Position numbers and translations under genes: made by a program
Notes under the pieces: generated by a model
Told to the model about the DNA's origin: nothing
Databases searched by the model: none
What the model saw: the letters and a program-made list of their open reading frames with translations, nothing else
Origin: Vibrio fluvialis
Lineage (GTDB): Bacteria > Pseudomonadota > Gammaproteobacteria > Enterobacterales > Vibrionaceae
Direction of reading: 5' to 3'
Assembly (NCBI RefSeq): GCF_900460245.1
Contig: NZ_UHIP01000001.1
Location: forward strand, 2,604,001 to 2,668,000
Length of the DNA: 64,000 nucleotides
Shown here: piece after piece, positions 20,249-29,813 of the stretch
Layout: each line of letters opens with the position of its first letter
Position numbering within the stretch: position 1 is the first letter of the stretch

Positions 20249-20284
20249 ACAAAGGATGACCGAGTGTCATCCTTTGTCTATTTT
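20249..20284 (+). terminator. Hairpin between rsmA and apaG
   Basis: A perfect 12-bp inverted repeat ACAAAGGATGAC / GTCATCCTTTGT with a 5-base loop begins right after the rsmA stop codon. The tail is CTATTTTC, so termination may be partial. The downstream genes apaG-apaH lie on the same strand. Confidence 0.6.
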
Positions 20285-20314
20285 CACGCCTCGATATCCG
20301 GATAAGGAGTTTTC

Positions 20315-20695
20315 ATGGATATTTCCAATCCTTGTATCAAGATCCAGGTTCACACCAAATACATCCCTGAGCAATCCAACCCAGAATTCCAGCGCTATGT
20401 GTTTGCCTATCTGATCACGATTAAAAACCTCAGCAATGAAAACGTGCAACTGATCAGCCGCCGCTGGCTCATCACTGATTCCAACGGCAAACAGATGACT
20501 GTGGAAGGCGATGGCGTGGTCGGAGAACAACCCGTGATTCCGGCCAATGACGAATACACCTACAGCAGCGGTACCGCGCTGGAAACCCCGGTTGGCGTCA
20601 TGCAAGGCCACTACATCATGCATAATCAGGCAGGTGAGGAATTTATTGCCGATATCGAGCCGTTCCGCCTTGCAGTTCCCAATGTACTGAATTAA
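20315..20695 (+). CDS. apaG: ApaG protein
   Basis: A 126-residue protein with the immunoglobulin-like ApaG fold. [23 protein letters not shown], the [11 protein letters not shown] core and [27 protein letters not shown] are all conserved family segments. Biochemical function is not firmly established; it is usually encoded with apaH and rsmA, as here, and relatives bind nucleotides or occur in F-box proteins. An AAGGAG ribosome site precedes the ATG. Confidence 0.95.
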   Translation: MDISNPCIKIQVHTKYIPEQSNPEFQRYVFAYLITIKNLSNENVQLISRRWLITDSNGKQMTVEGDGVVGEQPVIPANDEYTYSSGTALETPVGVMQGHYIMHNQAGEEFIADIEPFRLAVPNVLN

Positions 20696-20706
20696 CGGAG
20701 TCTGCA

Positions 20707-21522
20707 TTGTCGAATTACATTGTTGGTGACATTCAGGGCTGCTTCGACGAATTGCAGCTGTTGCTTAATCGGGTAGCGTTTAATCCCGAGCAAGATACTC
20801 TATGGGTTGCCGGCGATCTGGTTGCCCGCGGGCCAAAATCGCTCGAAACCCTGCGTTTTATCCGCCAGTTGGGCACATCAGCTAAAGTCGTGCTCGGTAA
20901 CCATGATCTGCATCTTCTGGCCGTCGCTCGTGGCATTCATCCGATCAAAAAGAAAGATAAAACTCTGCCGATATTAGAGGCAGAGGATGGCCCTGCGCTA
21001 TTGGAATGGATTCGCCAACAGTCACTGCTGCAAGAGCACGATGAATTTGTCTTGGCCCACGCTGGTATCTCTCCACTGTGGGATTTACCCACTGCCCGCT
21101 CGACAGCCAGAGAAATTGAAACCCTGCTACAGAGTGAGCGTTGGGGCTGGCTAATTGAGAATATGTATAGCAATCAACCGGATCACTGGAATGACGAATT
21201 CAGTGGTATCGAACGCTACCGCTACATTATTAACAGCTACACGCGGATGCGTTTTTGTTTTGCTGACGGGCGGTTGGACATGAAATGCAAACTGCCCCCG
21301 AATGAGGTCACCGATGGCAGCTTGGTGCCTTGGTTTGCACTGCAAAACCGTATTGCACTTGATAAAACCGTGGTGTTTGGTCACTGGGCAGCTTTGGAAG
21401 GCTATCGCAGTAGTGACATCATCGGCCTGGATACAGGCTGTGTATGGGGCGGCACATTGACCCTGCTGCGCTGGGAAGACAAAACGTACTTTGAACAACC
21501 CGCACTACGCTACGACGATTAA
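20707..21522 (+). CDS. apaH: Symmetrical bis(5'-nucleosyl)-tetraphosphatase
   Basis: A 271-residue metallophosphatase that splits Ap4A into two ADP and can remove Np4 caps from RNA. The phosphoesterase motifs are GDIQGCFDEL, GDLVARGPKSLETL and GNHDLHL, followed by VLAHAGISPLWD and VFGHWAALEG. The start codon is TTG, with GGAG 6 bases upstream, and the protein begins SNYIVGDIQG; no in-frame ATG fits. It lies 11 bases after apaG. The gene ends at a bidirectional terminator shared with folA. Confidence 0.95.
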   Translation: MSNYIVGDIQGCFDELQLLLNRVAFNPEQDTLWVAGDLVARGPKSLETLRFIRQLGTSAKVVLGNHDLHLLAVARGIHPIKKKDKTLPILEAEDGPALLEWIRQQSLLQEHDEFVLAHAGISPLWDLPTARSTAREIETLLQSERWGWLIENMYSNQPDHWNDEFSGIERYRYIINSYTRMRFCFADGRLDMKCKLPPNEVTDGSLVPWFALQNRIALDKTVVFGHWAALEGYRSSDIIGLDTGCVWGGTLTLLRWEDKTYFEQPALRYDD

Positions 21523-21527
21523 ACAGC

Positions 21528-21554
21528 AAAAAGCCCGGTCTCTCCGGGCTTTTT
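21528..21554. terminator. Bidirectional terminator between apaH and folA
   Basis: AAAAAGCCCGG-(TCTCT)-CCGGGCTTTTT is perfectly symmetric, with T-runs in both directions, between convergent genes. The last base coincides with the end of folA. Confidence 0.92.
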
Positions 21555-22048
21555 CATTCGCGCACTGACTCACGTTCCAGAATCACAAAATCCATGTCGT
21601 ATTGGTTTTTCTCATCCGAGTGATATTGTTCGCGATGAGTTTCCAACCATCCAGTCCCCCAATCCGGGAACTGAGTATCACCGTCAAGATGAGCATCAAT
21701 CAGCGTTACATACAGCTTATCCGCGCGCGGCAGACATTCTGCGTAGATGCTTCCTCCACCAATGATCATCACTTCTTGTGCCGCTCCCGCTTTGTCCAGC
21801 GCAGCATCAATAGAGTTCACTACATCGACACCCTCAATGACCAGATTCGGATCCCGGCTAATCACAATGTTCTGACGACCCGGCAATGGACGGCCTATAG
21901 ATTGATACGTTTTACGCCCCATCACCACAGGTTTTCCCATCGTACAACGTTTAAACCAGACAAAGTCTGCCGGAAGATGCCACGGCATCTGATTATCCTT
22001 GCCGATAATTCGGTCGCTTGCCATCGCGGCAATCATGCTGATGATCAT
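21554..22048 (-). CDS. folA: Dihydrofolate reductase
   Basis: A 164-residue enzyme that reduces dihydrofolate to tetrahydrofolate with NADPH. MIISMIAAMASDRIIGKDNQ is followed by the active-site MPWHLPADFVWFK (catalytic acid Asp in PADF), the NADPH-binding GRKTYQSIGRPLPGR and MIIGGGSIYAECL. This is the normal chromosomal length and type. I start at ATG with AGGAAG 6 bases upstream; a TTG immediately before is in frame but less likely. Confidence 0.96.
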   Translation of the reverse strand: MIISMIAAMASDRIIGKDNQMPWHLPADFVWFKRCTMGKPVVMGRKTYQSIGRPLPGRQNIVISRDPNLVIEGVDVVNSIDAALDKAGAAQEVMIIGGGSIYAECLPRADKLYVTLIDAHLDGDTQFPDWGTGWLETHREQYHSDEKNQYDMDFVILERESVRE

Positions 22049-22087
22049 CAATTTCTTCCTAAGCTCGTGCCACCAGGTCGGTGGGAT

Positions 22088-22561
22088 CTATACAATCGGT
22101 TTACGGCGATAGAATAGCAGCCCCGGAACCGCAAGGCCAACCGCCAAGCCCGCAATGATAAACATCGCTTTGAGGAAGTTTTCCAGTAAGGTTTCCAGTA
22201 GCTCAGGTGTAAAGCCAAGATGGTTGATCTCAACCATCGCAATCATCGCTTTATAAGCGAACACGCCGGGCACCATTGGGATGAGCGCGGCCACCGTAAA
22301 CACTTTAGGGTGAGCGAGGAATTTATGCGACCACTGCACCCCGATCATGCCAACAATGGTGGCAGCAAAGAAGGTAGCCCACTCAATCGGAACACCAAAG
22401 TGCATCATCAGGTAGCGCGAGCCGTGACCAATGGCACCGCCCAACGCGCAGTATTTCAGTGCCGGAGCTGGCACATTAAACACCAACGCAAACCCCACCG
22501 CCGGAATGGCGGCAAAGAACATATCGTTAATCAGTCCGAACAAAAGTTGCCAGCTCAACAT
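22088..22561 (-). CDS. yjjB: Threonine/serine exporter family protein, small subunit (YjjB-like)
   Basis: A 157-residue protein with about four to five hydrophobic helices and the ThrE C-terminal (DUF3815) type motifs GHGSRYLMMHFG and HPKVFTVAALIPMVPGVFAYKA. In Actinobacteria this domain is fused to the N-terminal half in ThrE; here the two halves are separate genes, yjjP then yjjB, one base apart. Such pairs in enterics have been linked to small organic acid export, so the substrate is uncertain. Confidence 0.88.
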   Translation of the reverse strand: MLSWQLLFGLINDMFFAAIPAVGFALVFNVPAPALKYCALGGAIGHGSRYLMMHFGVPIEWATFFAATIVGMIGVQWSHKFLAHPKVFTVAALIPMVPGVFAYKAMIAMVEINHLGFTPELLETLLENFLKAMFIIAGLAVGLAVPGLLFYRRKPIV

Positions 22562-22562
22562 G

Positions 22563-23324
22563 TTACCATCCCCATATTCCGGTCACACTCATCGCCGCGA
22601 TAATTCCCAGACAAGTGGCTAATGTGAGTAAACTCGCCATGACAAAGCGGGCAATGCCCATATTGATGTAACCTTTGAGCATGTCTGCCACCGAGTTTAT
22701 CAACGGAAAACCGGGCACCAGCATCAATACCGATGAAGCCATCACAATCGTGGGTTTATTGCCGAGATGATAAATCACCGCTTGGGCGGAAATCACCGAG
22801 GTGACAAAAGCGGTTGCGGCAAAGTTAAGCAGAGGGTTGAAATGACGGTGGCCGATTTCCTGACGCACAATCATCCCGACAGAAGAGGCAACAAAAGTAA
22901 TCGCGAATACGGTCCAGTCACCGCCAGCCAGACGACTGAAAGCAGCGCAGGACAGTCCTATCATCAACACGACCAACCAACGGTTATAGCGTTCAGGGCT
23001 GATCGCGTTGAGTTTTTTTTGTGCCAGTGAATGATCGAGAATGCCCTTCTCCATCATGATGCAGATACGCTGGATCTGAGTAACCACGCGCATGTTGATA
23101 CCACGATCCGGACAGCGCCGAGTGGTCGTGATGCAGTGTTCCTGATAGACCGTGGTCACGACCAGTGAACTGGCTGACAATGACACTTCGACTTCGCTCA
23201 TGCCGCTCGCCAGCCCGATGCGACGCATGATGTCACCAACTAAAGTACTTTCTGCTCCGTGGGCCAGCAGCATTTGCCCGGCCTGAGCAATCAAACGAGA
23301 AACCGCTCTCTGTTTGGATGCCAT
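22563..23324 (-). CDS. yjjP: Threonine/serine exporter family protein, large subunit (YjjP-like)
   Basis: A 253-residue protein of the ThrE N-terminal (DUF1212) family. It has a soluble N-terminal part (LIAQAGQMLLAHGAESTLVG, RCPDRGINMRVVTQIQRI). About five membrane helices follow, including FPLINSVADMLKGYINMGIARF. It is the partner half of the downstream yjjB gene; both halves together are expected to form one inner-membrane exporter. The start ATG is preceded by AGGAA. Confidence 0.88.
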   Translation of the reverse strand: MASKQRAVSRLIAQAGQMLLAHGAESTLVGDIMRRIGLASGMSEVEVSLSASSLVVTTVYQEHCITTTRRCPDRGINMRVVTQIQRICIMMEKGILDHSLAQKKLNAISPERYNRWLVVLMIGLSCAAFSRLAGGDWTVFAITFVASSVGMIVRQEIGHRHFNPLLNFAATAFVTSVISAQAVIYHLGNKPTIVMASSVLMLVPGFPLINSVADMLKGYINMGIARFVMASLLTLATCLGIIAAMSVTGIWGW

Positions 23325-23443
23325 GATTCCTTTCCTAACGTCCGACTTACCACAAAAAATGACTCAATAAAAATGTGTGCCCAATAAACGGCACAAGCCA
23401 ATAGTCTGCATGAAAATAACGCAACGAAACATGATTTAGACAC

Positions 23444-23472
23444 AAAAAAGCCGCAAATACTATGCGGCTCTT
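23444..23472 (-). terminator. Terminator of cgtA
   Basis: GAGCCGCAT and an (A)TGCGGCTT arm, read on the minus strand, form a stem followed by TTTTTTGTG, 22 bases after the cgtA stop. Confidence 0.85.
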
Positions 23473-23493
23473 GATTATTTCATCAGAAATGAA

Positions 23494-24672
<1,179 letters not shown>

Positions 24673-24727
24673 TTACTCCGCATTACTTGCGTTGCAATAT
24701 CATCACTTACCAATGATATAAATTTTA

Positions 24728-24813
24728 GCAGAAGTGCCACCGCAATGAACGGTCCAGACCTTCTGCTTGGGAACAGATAACAAGCCGCTCTGCAGCGCAG
24801 GGCCTCTTGTTAT
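24728..24813 (-). promoter_or_regulatory. Two hairpins in the cgtA leader
   Basis: Reading towards cgtA, the first hairpin pairs ATAACAAG with CTTGTTAT around an inner GCCCTGC/GCAGAGC stem that has one mismatch on this strand. The second pairs GCAGAAG with CTTCTGC over a longer loop. Neither has a T-run. They fill the gap between the rpmA terminator and cgtA and may form a structured 5' leader; the role is unknown. Confidence 0.4.
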
Positions 24814-24838
24814 TGGCTCTTCTCACGTCCAGATAAAT

Positions 24839-24870
24839 AAAAAACCCCACCTAACGGCAGGGCTTTTAAA
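24839..24870 (-). terminator. Terminator of rplU-rpmA
   Basis: On the minus strand CCCTGCC and GGTGGGG pair with two G-U wobbles around GTTA, flanked by an A-run and followed by a T-run, 18 bases after the rpmA stop. Confidence 0.8.
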
Positions 24871-24888
24871 TTCATCGAGAAACTAAAC

Positions 24889-25158
<270 letters not shown>

Positions 25159-25166
25159 CTAATAAC

Positions 25167-25478
25167 TTAAGCGTTGATACCAGTGATTTTCACTTCTGTG
25201 AACCACTGACGGTGACCTTGTTGCTTGCGAGAGTGCTTACGACGACGGAACTTAACGATTTTAATTTTATCGCCACGACCGTGTTGTACAACTTCTGCAG
25301 TCACTTTGCCGCCCTCTACAAGAGGAGCGCCAACTTTCACTTCTTCACCGTTAGCAACCAGCAGAACTTTATCAAATTCTACAGTTGCGCCAGTTTCAAC
25401 GTCTAATTTCTCTAAACGAAGAGTTTGACCTTCGCTTACACGGTGTTGTTTACCACCAGATTGGAAAACAGCGTACAT
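25167..25478 (-). CDS. rplU: 50S ribosomal protein L21
   Basis: A 103-residue 23S rRNA-binding protein: [17 protein letters not shown] at the N-terminus and the C-terminal [20 protein letters not shown] are diagnostic. It is the first gene of the rplU-rpmA unit, with an AGCGGAG ribosome site and an excellent promoter about 85 bases upstream. Confidence 0.98.
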   Translation of the reverse strand: MYAVFQSGGKQHRVSEGQTLRLEKLDVETGATVEFDKVLLVANGEEVKVGAPLVEGGKVTAEVVQHGRGDKIKIVKFRRRKHSRKQQGHRQWFTEVKITGINA

Positions 25479-25563
25479 ATTTTACTCCGCTCTTTCCGCA
25501 CAGCCAATGCTTATATTTTGAGCAATAAGGGTGTGCGCTAAACTAATCATCAATAGGGCGCAG

Positions 25564-25592
25564 ATTCTACGTGAATGGCGTCCCTATGACAA
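25564..25592 (-). promoter_or_regulatory. Promoter of rplU-rpmA
   Basis: Read on the minus strand: TTGTCA, a 17-base spacer and TAGAAT, followed by a GC-rich discriminator (CTGCGCCC). Boxes, spacing and discriminator fit a strong growth-rate-controlled promoter; the control is inferred. Confidence 0.8.
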
Positions 25593-25749
25593 GCCATATT
25601 TGAAAAAAATTGGCGAAAAGCTAATCGCCAATCAAAAGTGCCGCAATCATGCCTTTAAGCCATGTATTAATCAATATTTTTTAGTGTATTATTCACTGAT
25701 TATCGAAGAACAAAATGCCTTACACGCTCTAACTTCAGCCGGATTTACG

Positions 25750-26721
25750 ATGGATTTTAAAGCTATCCAAACGCTTACTGCCAATGACATGGCAAAAGTG
25801 AATGAAACTATTCAAGCCCAACTCAACTCTGACGTTTCTCTCATCAACCAACTTGGCTTCTACATTGTCAGTGGTGGTGGTAAACGTCTACGCCCGCTAC
25901 TGGCTGTGTTATCAGCAAAAGCATTGGGTTATCGAGGCGAAGGTCATACACTCGCAGCCGCATTTATCGAGTTTACCCACACCGCCACGCTGCTTCACGA
26001 CGATGTGGTCGATGAATCGGACATGCGCCGTGGTAAAGCCACCGCAAACGCTGCATTTGGCAATGCCGCCAGCGTGTTGGTCGGCGATTACATTTACACT
26101 CGCTCGTTTCAGATGATGGTTGAACTGGGATCCATGAAGATCCTGCAACTAATGAGTGAAGCCGTGAACGTCATTGCTGAAGGTGAAGTGCAGCAATTAA
26201 TGAACTGCAACGATCCGGACACCACTGAAGCAAGCTACATGCAGGTCATCTACTCCAAAACTGCCCGTCTGTTTGAAGCAGCCACTCAAATTGGAGCCAT
26301 CTTAGCCGATGCATCACCCGAGATTGAAACCGCGTTGCAAAACTACGGTAAATATTTGGGCACCGCATTCCAGCTGATTGATGATGTCATGGACTACACC
26401 TCCGATGGTAAAGAGATGGGTAAAAACGTCGGCGATGATCTCGCTGAAGGTAAACCAACTCTGCCGCTTCTGTACGCAATGCGCCACGGTAACCCTCAGC
26501 AAGCAGCGATGATTCGCGAAGCGATTGAGAAAGCGAACGGCATGGAACGCTTGGAAGAAATTTTAGCGGCGATGCAAGAAACGGGGTCGCTGGAATACAC
26601 CATTGCCAAAGCTAACGAAGAAGCGGATAAAGCGATCACAGAGCTGGCGATTCTGCCCGAGAGTGAATACAAAGAGGCTCTGGTGGCACTGGCGCACATG
26701 GCTGTCAATCGCAGTAAATAA
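25750..26721 (+). CDS. ispB: Octaprenyl diphosphate synthase
   Basis: A 323-residue trans-prenyltransferase that extends farnesyl diphosphate to the C40 side chain of ubiquinone and menaquinone. The two aspartate-rich motifs are LLHDDVVDESDMRRG and QLIDDVMDYTSDG; SGGGKRLRPLL near the N-terminus binds isopentenyl diphosphate. The frame is open for 219 bases upstream, but MDFKAIQTLTANDM gives exactly the E. coli length, so I reject the longer form. It is divergent from rplU, as in many Proteobacteria. Confidence 0.96.
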   Translation: MDFKAIQTLTANDMAKVNETIQAQLNSDVSLINQLGFYIVSGGGKRLRPLLAVLSAKALGYRGEGHTLAAAFIEFTHTATLLHDDVVDESDMRRGKATANAAFGNAASVLVGDYIYTRSFQMMVELGSMKILQLMSEAVNVIAEGEVQQLMNCNDPDTTEASYMQVIYSKTARLFEAATQIGAILADASPEIETALQNYGKYLGTAFQLIDDVMDYTSDGKEMGKNVGDDLAEGKPTLPLLYAMRHGNPQQAAMIREAIEKANGMERLEEILAAMQETGSLEYTIAKANEEADKAITELAILPESEYKEALVALAHMAVNRSK

Positions 26722-26743
26722 TCTCCTGCACTTTGCTTTGAGC

Positions 26744-26773
26744 AAAAAAAGCCTCGCCATTGCGAGGCTTTTT
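26744..26773. terminator. Bidirectional terminator after ispB
   Basis: AAAAAAGCCTCG-(CCAT)-CGAGGCTTTTT type hairpin (stem GCCTCGC/GCGAGGC) with T-runs on both strands. It separates ispB from the convergent permease gene. Confidence 0.9.
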
Positions 26774-26791
26774 ATTAGCCATTCAAGCGAC

Positions 26792-28198
26792 TTACAGCCA
26801 TCCCTGCCATAGCATACCGCATGCCACCACCGCGACGGCCGTGAGAGAATAAGCGCCCAAGCGCTCTTTTCCCATAAACGGGCTTCTGCCTTGCTCTTTC
26901 TTTGCTTTGACGTAAAACAGCATCCCCGGCAGATATAGCAGCGCTGACAGCATCAAGTAATTGAGCCCGGATGCGTATAACAGCCAAATACCATACAGAC
27001 TTGCCCCGACACCAATCGCCAGCATGCGGCCTCTGTCCTTGCGCTCCAGCGCCAGTTTCAGGGTATAAGCGCCCACCAGAAAATACGGCACCAGGATCAT
27101 TTCAGACGCCAATACCAGCAGCGTGTCGTAAGTACTACCGGCAAACATCACTAGGATCAGTGAAATCTGAATACAGATGTTGGTCAGCGTCAGAGCTTGA
27201 TATGGGCTGCCAGCCGCATTCGGCTTGGCGTAACGTGACGGAAACATCTTGTCCTTGGCGCCAAGATAAGGTGCTTCTGACGCCAATACCGTCCAGCTCA
27301 GGAACGCACCACACACTGAAATGAGCAGCCCCCCCGCAATGATGTATTGGCCCCACGGGCCGAGTATCTCTGTAAGTACTTTTGCCATTGACGGGTTCTG
27401 GTAGTGCGCCAGTTCAACCGGACGAATCACCCCCATTGAAAGCAACGTCACAAATACGTAAATGGACAGCGCGGTCAGCAGGCCAAGGATGGTTGCCCGA
27501 CCGATATCTTTACGATGACGCGCACGGTTGGAAACGACGACCGCCCCTTCGACACCGATGAATACCCACACAGTGATCAACATGGTTGCTTTGATCTGCG
27601 CCCAGAGATCATGATCCGCGCCAAAATGGAGCCCCGAGAAATCGACCGTGAATGTCTGCCATTTAAACGCCAATGCGGCGCAGACGATAAACAGCAGCAA
27701 TGGCACCATCTTCGCGCAGGTGGTAACGACATTTATCAGGGCAGCCGTTTTAACACCGCGCAGAACCAGTAGATGGACAGCCCACAGCAGCACTGATGCC
27801 CCGCCGACCGACAGCAAGGTATTTCCGCTGCCAAATAGGGTACGCTCCGGTGTATCAAACAACATGCCGAGCGTGCTGAAGACAATAACCAGATACGAGA
27901 CATTCGCCACCATGGCGCTGAACCAGTAACCCCAGGCGGAGCAGAATCCGGTGAAATCGCCAAAACCTTCGCGTGCATAACCGAACACACCGCTGTTGAT
28001 GTGTGGCTTGTGCATAGCCAGTTGCTGAAATGAGAGTGCAAGAAAGATCATGCCCACCCCGGTAATGGTCCAGCCGATCATGACAGCCAGAGGGCTTGCG
28101 ACTGCGGCCATGTTTTGCGGCAGACTAAAGACACCAGCGCCAATCATTGAACCAATGACCAACGCGGTTAAAGAGCCTAAACCCAGTTTGTTATCCAT
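26792..28198 (-). CDS. APC-family amino acid antiporter, ArcD/ArgO-ornithine type
   Basis: A 468-residue inner-membrane transporter with about 12-13 helices. The APC superfamily signature is at the N-terminus (GLGSLTALVIGSMIGAGVFS, GSMIGAG in helix 1). GVEGAVVVSNRARHRKDIG and YLGAKDKMFPSRYAK are typical of the basic amino acid/polyamine antiporter subfamily (arginine:ornithine exchange, ArcD/YdgI). No arcABC genes are adjacent, so the exact substrate is inferred. argR lies nearby, and a candidate ARG box lies upstream. Confidence 0.82.
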   Translation of the reverse strand: MDNKLGLGSLTALVIGSMIGAGVFSLPQNMAAVASPLAVMIGWTITGVGMIFLALSFQQLAMHKPHINSGVFGYAREGFGDFTGFCSAWGYWFSAMVANVSYLVIVFSTLGMLFDTPERTLFGSGNTLLSVGGASVLLWAVHLLVLRGVKTAALINVVTTCAKMVPLLLFIVCAALAFKWQTFTVDFSGLHFGADHDLWAQIKATMLITVWVFIGVEGAVVVSNRARHRKDIGRATILGLLTALSIYVFVTLLSMGVIRPVELAHYQNPSMAKVLTEILGPWGQYIIAGGLLISVCGAFLSWTVLASEAPYLGAKDKMFPSRYAKPNAAGSPYQALTLTNICIQISLILVMFAGSTYDTLLVLASEMILVPYFLVGAYTLKLALERKDRGRMLAIGVGASLYGIWLLYASGLNYLMLSALLYLPGMLFYVKAKKEQGRSPFMGKERLGAYSLTAVAVVACGMLWQGWL

Positions 28199-28311
28199 GG
28201 TGATTTCCGATTCTGCATTCGAGAAGAGCGCTATTTTAATGACAAATTGAACAAGTCTGCAGACATGGCGTGATCCATGTCACCGAGAAAGTGTCATTAA
28301 CGACACATTCA

Positions 28312-28325
28312 TTGCCAATGATCAA
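28312..28325. promoter_or_regulatory. Weak FNR-like site before the permease gene
   Basis: TTGCC-AATG-ATCAA matches the TTGAT-N4-ATCAA consensus at 8 of 10 defined positions, about 115-125 bases upstream of the permease start. It is a weak candidate on its own; nearby GTGTC-ATTAAC-GACAC is a further inverted repeat. Confidence 0.2.
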
Positions 28326-28433
28326 AAAGTCTTACACTTCTGCACGCAAAATTCTCTTTAGTTGGTAAAAAACTCCAGATAATACAATTTAAACAGCATG
28401 TTTAAACAAAAATACGCAACAACATAAACTTAA

Positions 28434-28447
28434 TGACTATTAATTCA
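28434..28447. promoter_or_regulatory. Candidate ARG box before the permease gene
   Basis: TGACT-ATTA-ATTCA matches the ArgR consensus TGAAT-W4-ATTCA at 13 of 14 positions. It lies about 240 bases upstream of the ArcD-like gene and just before the mdh terminator. ARG boxes normally come in pairs; I see no good second box 3 bases away, which lowers confidence. The rest of the 296-base gap (28199-28494) holds no gene. Confidence 0.35.
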
Positions 28448-28494
28448 GCAACTTAACGAGTGTGCTCTATTGCTAATCACCCAACCATAGACGT

Positions 28495-28527
28495 AAAAAA
28501 GCCGCTTATCCTGCGATAAGCGGCTCC
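28495..28527 (-). terminator. Terminator of mdh
   Basis: On the minus strand GAGCCGCTTATCG / (C)GATAAGCGGCTT form a long stem followed by six Ts, 25 bases after the mdh stop. Confidence 0.92.
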
Positions 28528-28551
28528 CTTGAATCTTCGGATACGACGTGA

Positions 28552-29484
28552 TTATTTCACGAAGTCGATACCGATCTGGATATCACCATTCAGCGTGTCC
28601 AGCATACCTTCCAGTGCAGCTTGCTCGTATGCGCTCAGCTCACCGTAGCTCAGTACTTCTTCAACACCGTCTTTGCCCAGTTTCACTGGTTGTGCGAAGA
28701 ATGGCGCGTGCTCGCCTGCACCTTCAACGTAAGCGTATTCAACCACGCTCTCGCCTTGCAGTGCTTTCACCAGAGACAGACCGAAACGGCATGCAGCCTG
28801 GCCCATAGACAGAGTTGCAGAACCGCCACCCGCCTTAGCTTCAACCACTTCAGTACCTGCGTTTTGGATACGCTTAGTCAGCGCTTCTACTTCTTCTGCC
28901 GTGAACTCAACACCTTCAACCTGAGACAGCAGAGGCAGGATAGTCACACCTGAGTGACCACCGATAACCGGAACACGAACCTGACCTGGATCTTTGTCTT
29001 TCAGCTCAGCAACGAATGTCTCAGAACGGATCACGTCCAGAGTCGTCACGCCGAACAGTTTGCGCTTGTCGTATACGCCTGCTTTTTTCAGCACTTCTGC
29101 CGCGATTGGCACAGTCGTGTTAACAGGGTTAGTGATGATACCAATACATGCATTAGGACAAACTACCGCGATGCGCTCAGCCAGTGCTTTGACAATACCC
29201 GCATTGACATTGAAAAGATCCGCACGATCCATACCTGGTTTACGAGCCACACCTGCAGAGATCAGAACAACATCTGCACCATCCAGTGCCGGAGTTGGAT
29301 CTTCGCCTGCGTAACCTTTAATAGAAACAGGAGTTGGGATGTGGCTCAGGTCCGCTGCAACGCCCGGAGTTACCGGAGCAATATCGTACAGAGCAAGATC
29401 AGAACCTGCAGGAAGACGGTTTTTCAATAATAGAGCTAGGGCTTGACCGATGCCGCCAGCGGCACCAATAACAGCGACTTTCAT
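28552..29484 (-). CDS. mdh: Malate dehydrogenase
   Basis: A 310-residue NAD-dependent malate dehydrogenase of the TCA cycle. The dinucleotide-binding loop is [29 protein letters not shown] contains the substrate arginines, and [13 protein letters not shown] the catalytic histidine. The frame is open 66 bases upstream, but [11 protein letters not shown] is the universal start, with AAGGAGAA just before it. The gene diverges from argR as in E. coli and other vibrios. A perfect FNR-type site lies 87-100 bases upstream. Confidence 0.98.
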   Translation of the reverse strand: MKVAVIGAAGGIGQALALLLKNRLPAGSDLALYDIAPVTPGVAADLSHIPTPVSIKGYAGEDPTPALDGADVVLISAGVARKPGMDRADLFNVNAGIVKALAERIAVVCPNACIGIITNPVNTTVPIAAEVLKKAGVYDKRKLFGVTTLDVIRSETFVAELKDKDPGQVRVPVIGGHSGVTILPLLSQVEGVEFTAEEVEALTKRIQNAGTEVVEAKAGGGSATLSMGQAACRFGLSLVKALQGESVVEYAYVEGAGEHAPFFAQPVKLGKDGVEEVLSYGELSAYEQAALEGMLDTLNGDIQIGIDFVK

Positions 29485-29570
29485 CGTAGTTCTCCTTGAG
29501 AGTAATTCTCTTATTAATGTTTTGGTAGGGTATCTAGTATCCGACCCCAAGAAGCTATAGCAATCACAAG

Positions 29571-29584
29571 TTGATTACAATCAA
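29571..29584. promoter_or_regulatory. Perfect FNR-type site upstream of mdh
   Basis: TTGAT-TACA-ATCAA is an exact match to the FNR consensus half-sites with the correct 4-base spacer. It lies in the 329-base mdh/argR divergent gap, much closer to mdh. No clean -10/-35 pair for mdh could be fixed, so activation versus repression cannot be told. Confidence 0.5.
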
Positions 29585-29703
29585 TTAACCTCAGCTTTGC
29601 GACTTTGCGCAACCACGCATTGGCGTGCTACAACTCCGCGGGCGATTATGGGTCTATTTTTCTTCGATGACAAAGGTTTAAAGTGCTATCTAAGCGAATA
29701 ATT

Positions 29704-29720
29704 GTCACTTTTACAGTGAC
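29704..29720. repeat. Inverted repeat upstream of argR
   Basis: GTCACT and AGTGAC arms with a 5-base AT-rich centre lie 94-110 bases before the argR start. It does not match the ARG box consensus. It may be an operator for another regulator; the identity is unknown. Confidence 0.3.
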
Positions 29721-29813
29721 CCTTTAGACAGTTTTGAGCGATAATTTGGCACAGCTCCCCCACCTATGGGAAAATGTGCGACAGTTATTGAATCAGCGAT
29801 AGTAAGAAGAACG

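Noticed and set aside
21602..22117. A 171-codon plus-strand frame across folA
   Set aside because: It lies antisense to folA, whose motifs are complete; the translation has no family features.
25531..25749. A 73-codon N-terminal extension of ispB
   Set aside because: It covers the rplU/ispB divergent promoter region and is absent from the family; the shorter form has the exact expected length.
28400..28420. GTTTAAAC palindrome in the permease upstream region
   Set aside because: Short AT-rich palindromes of this size are expected by chance in such sequence; no regulator motif matches.
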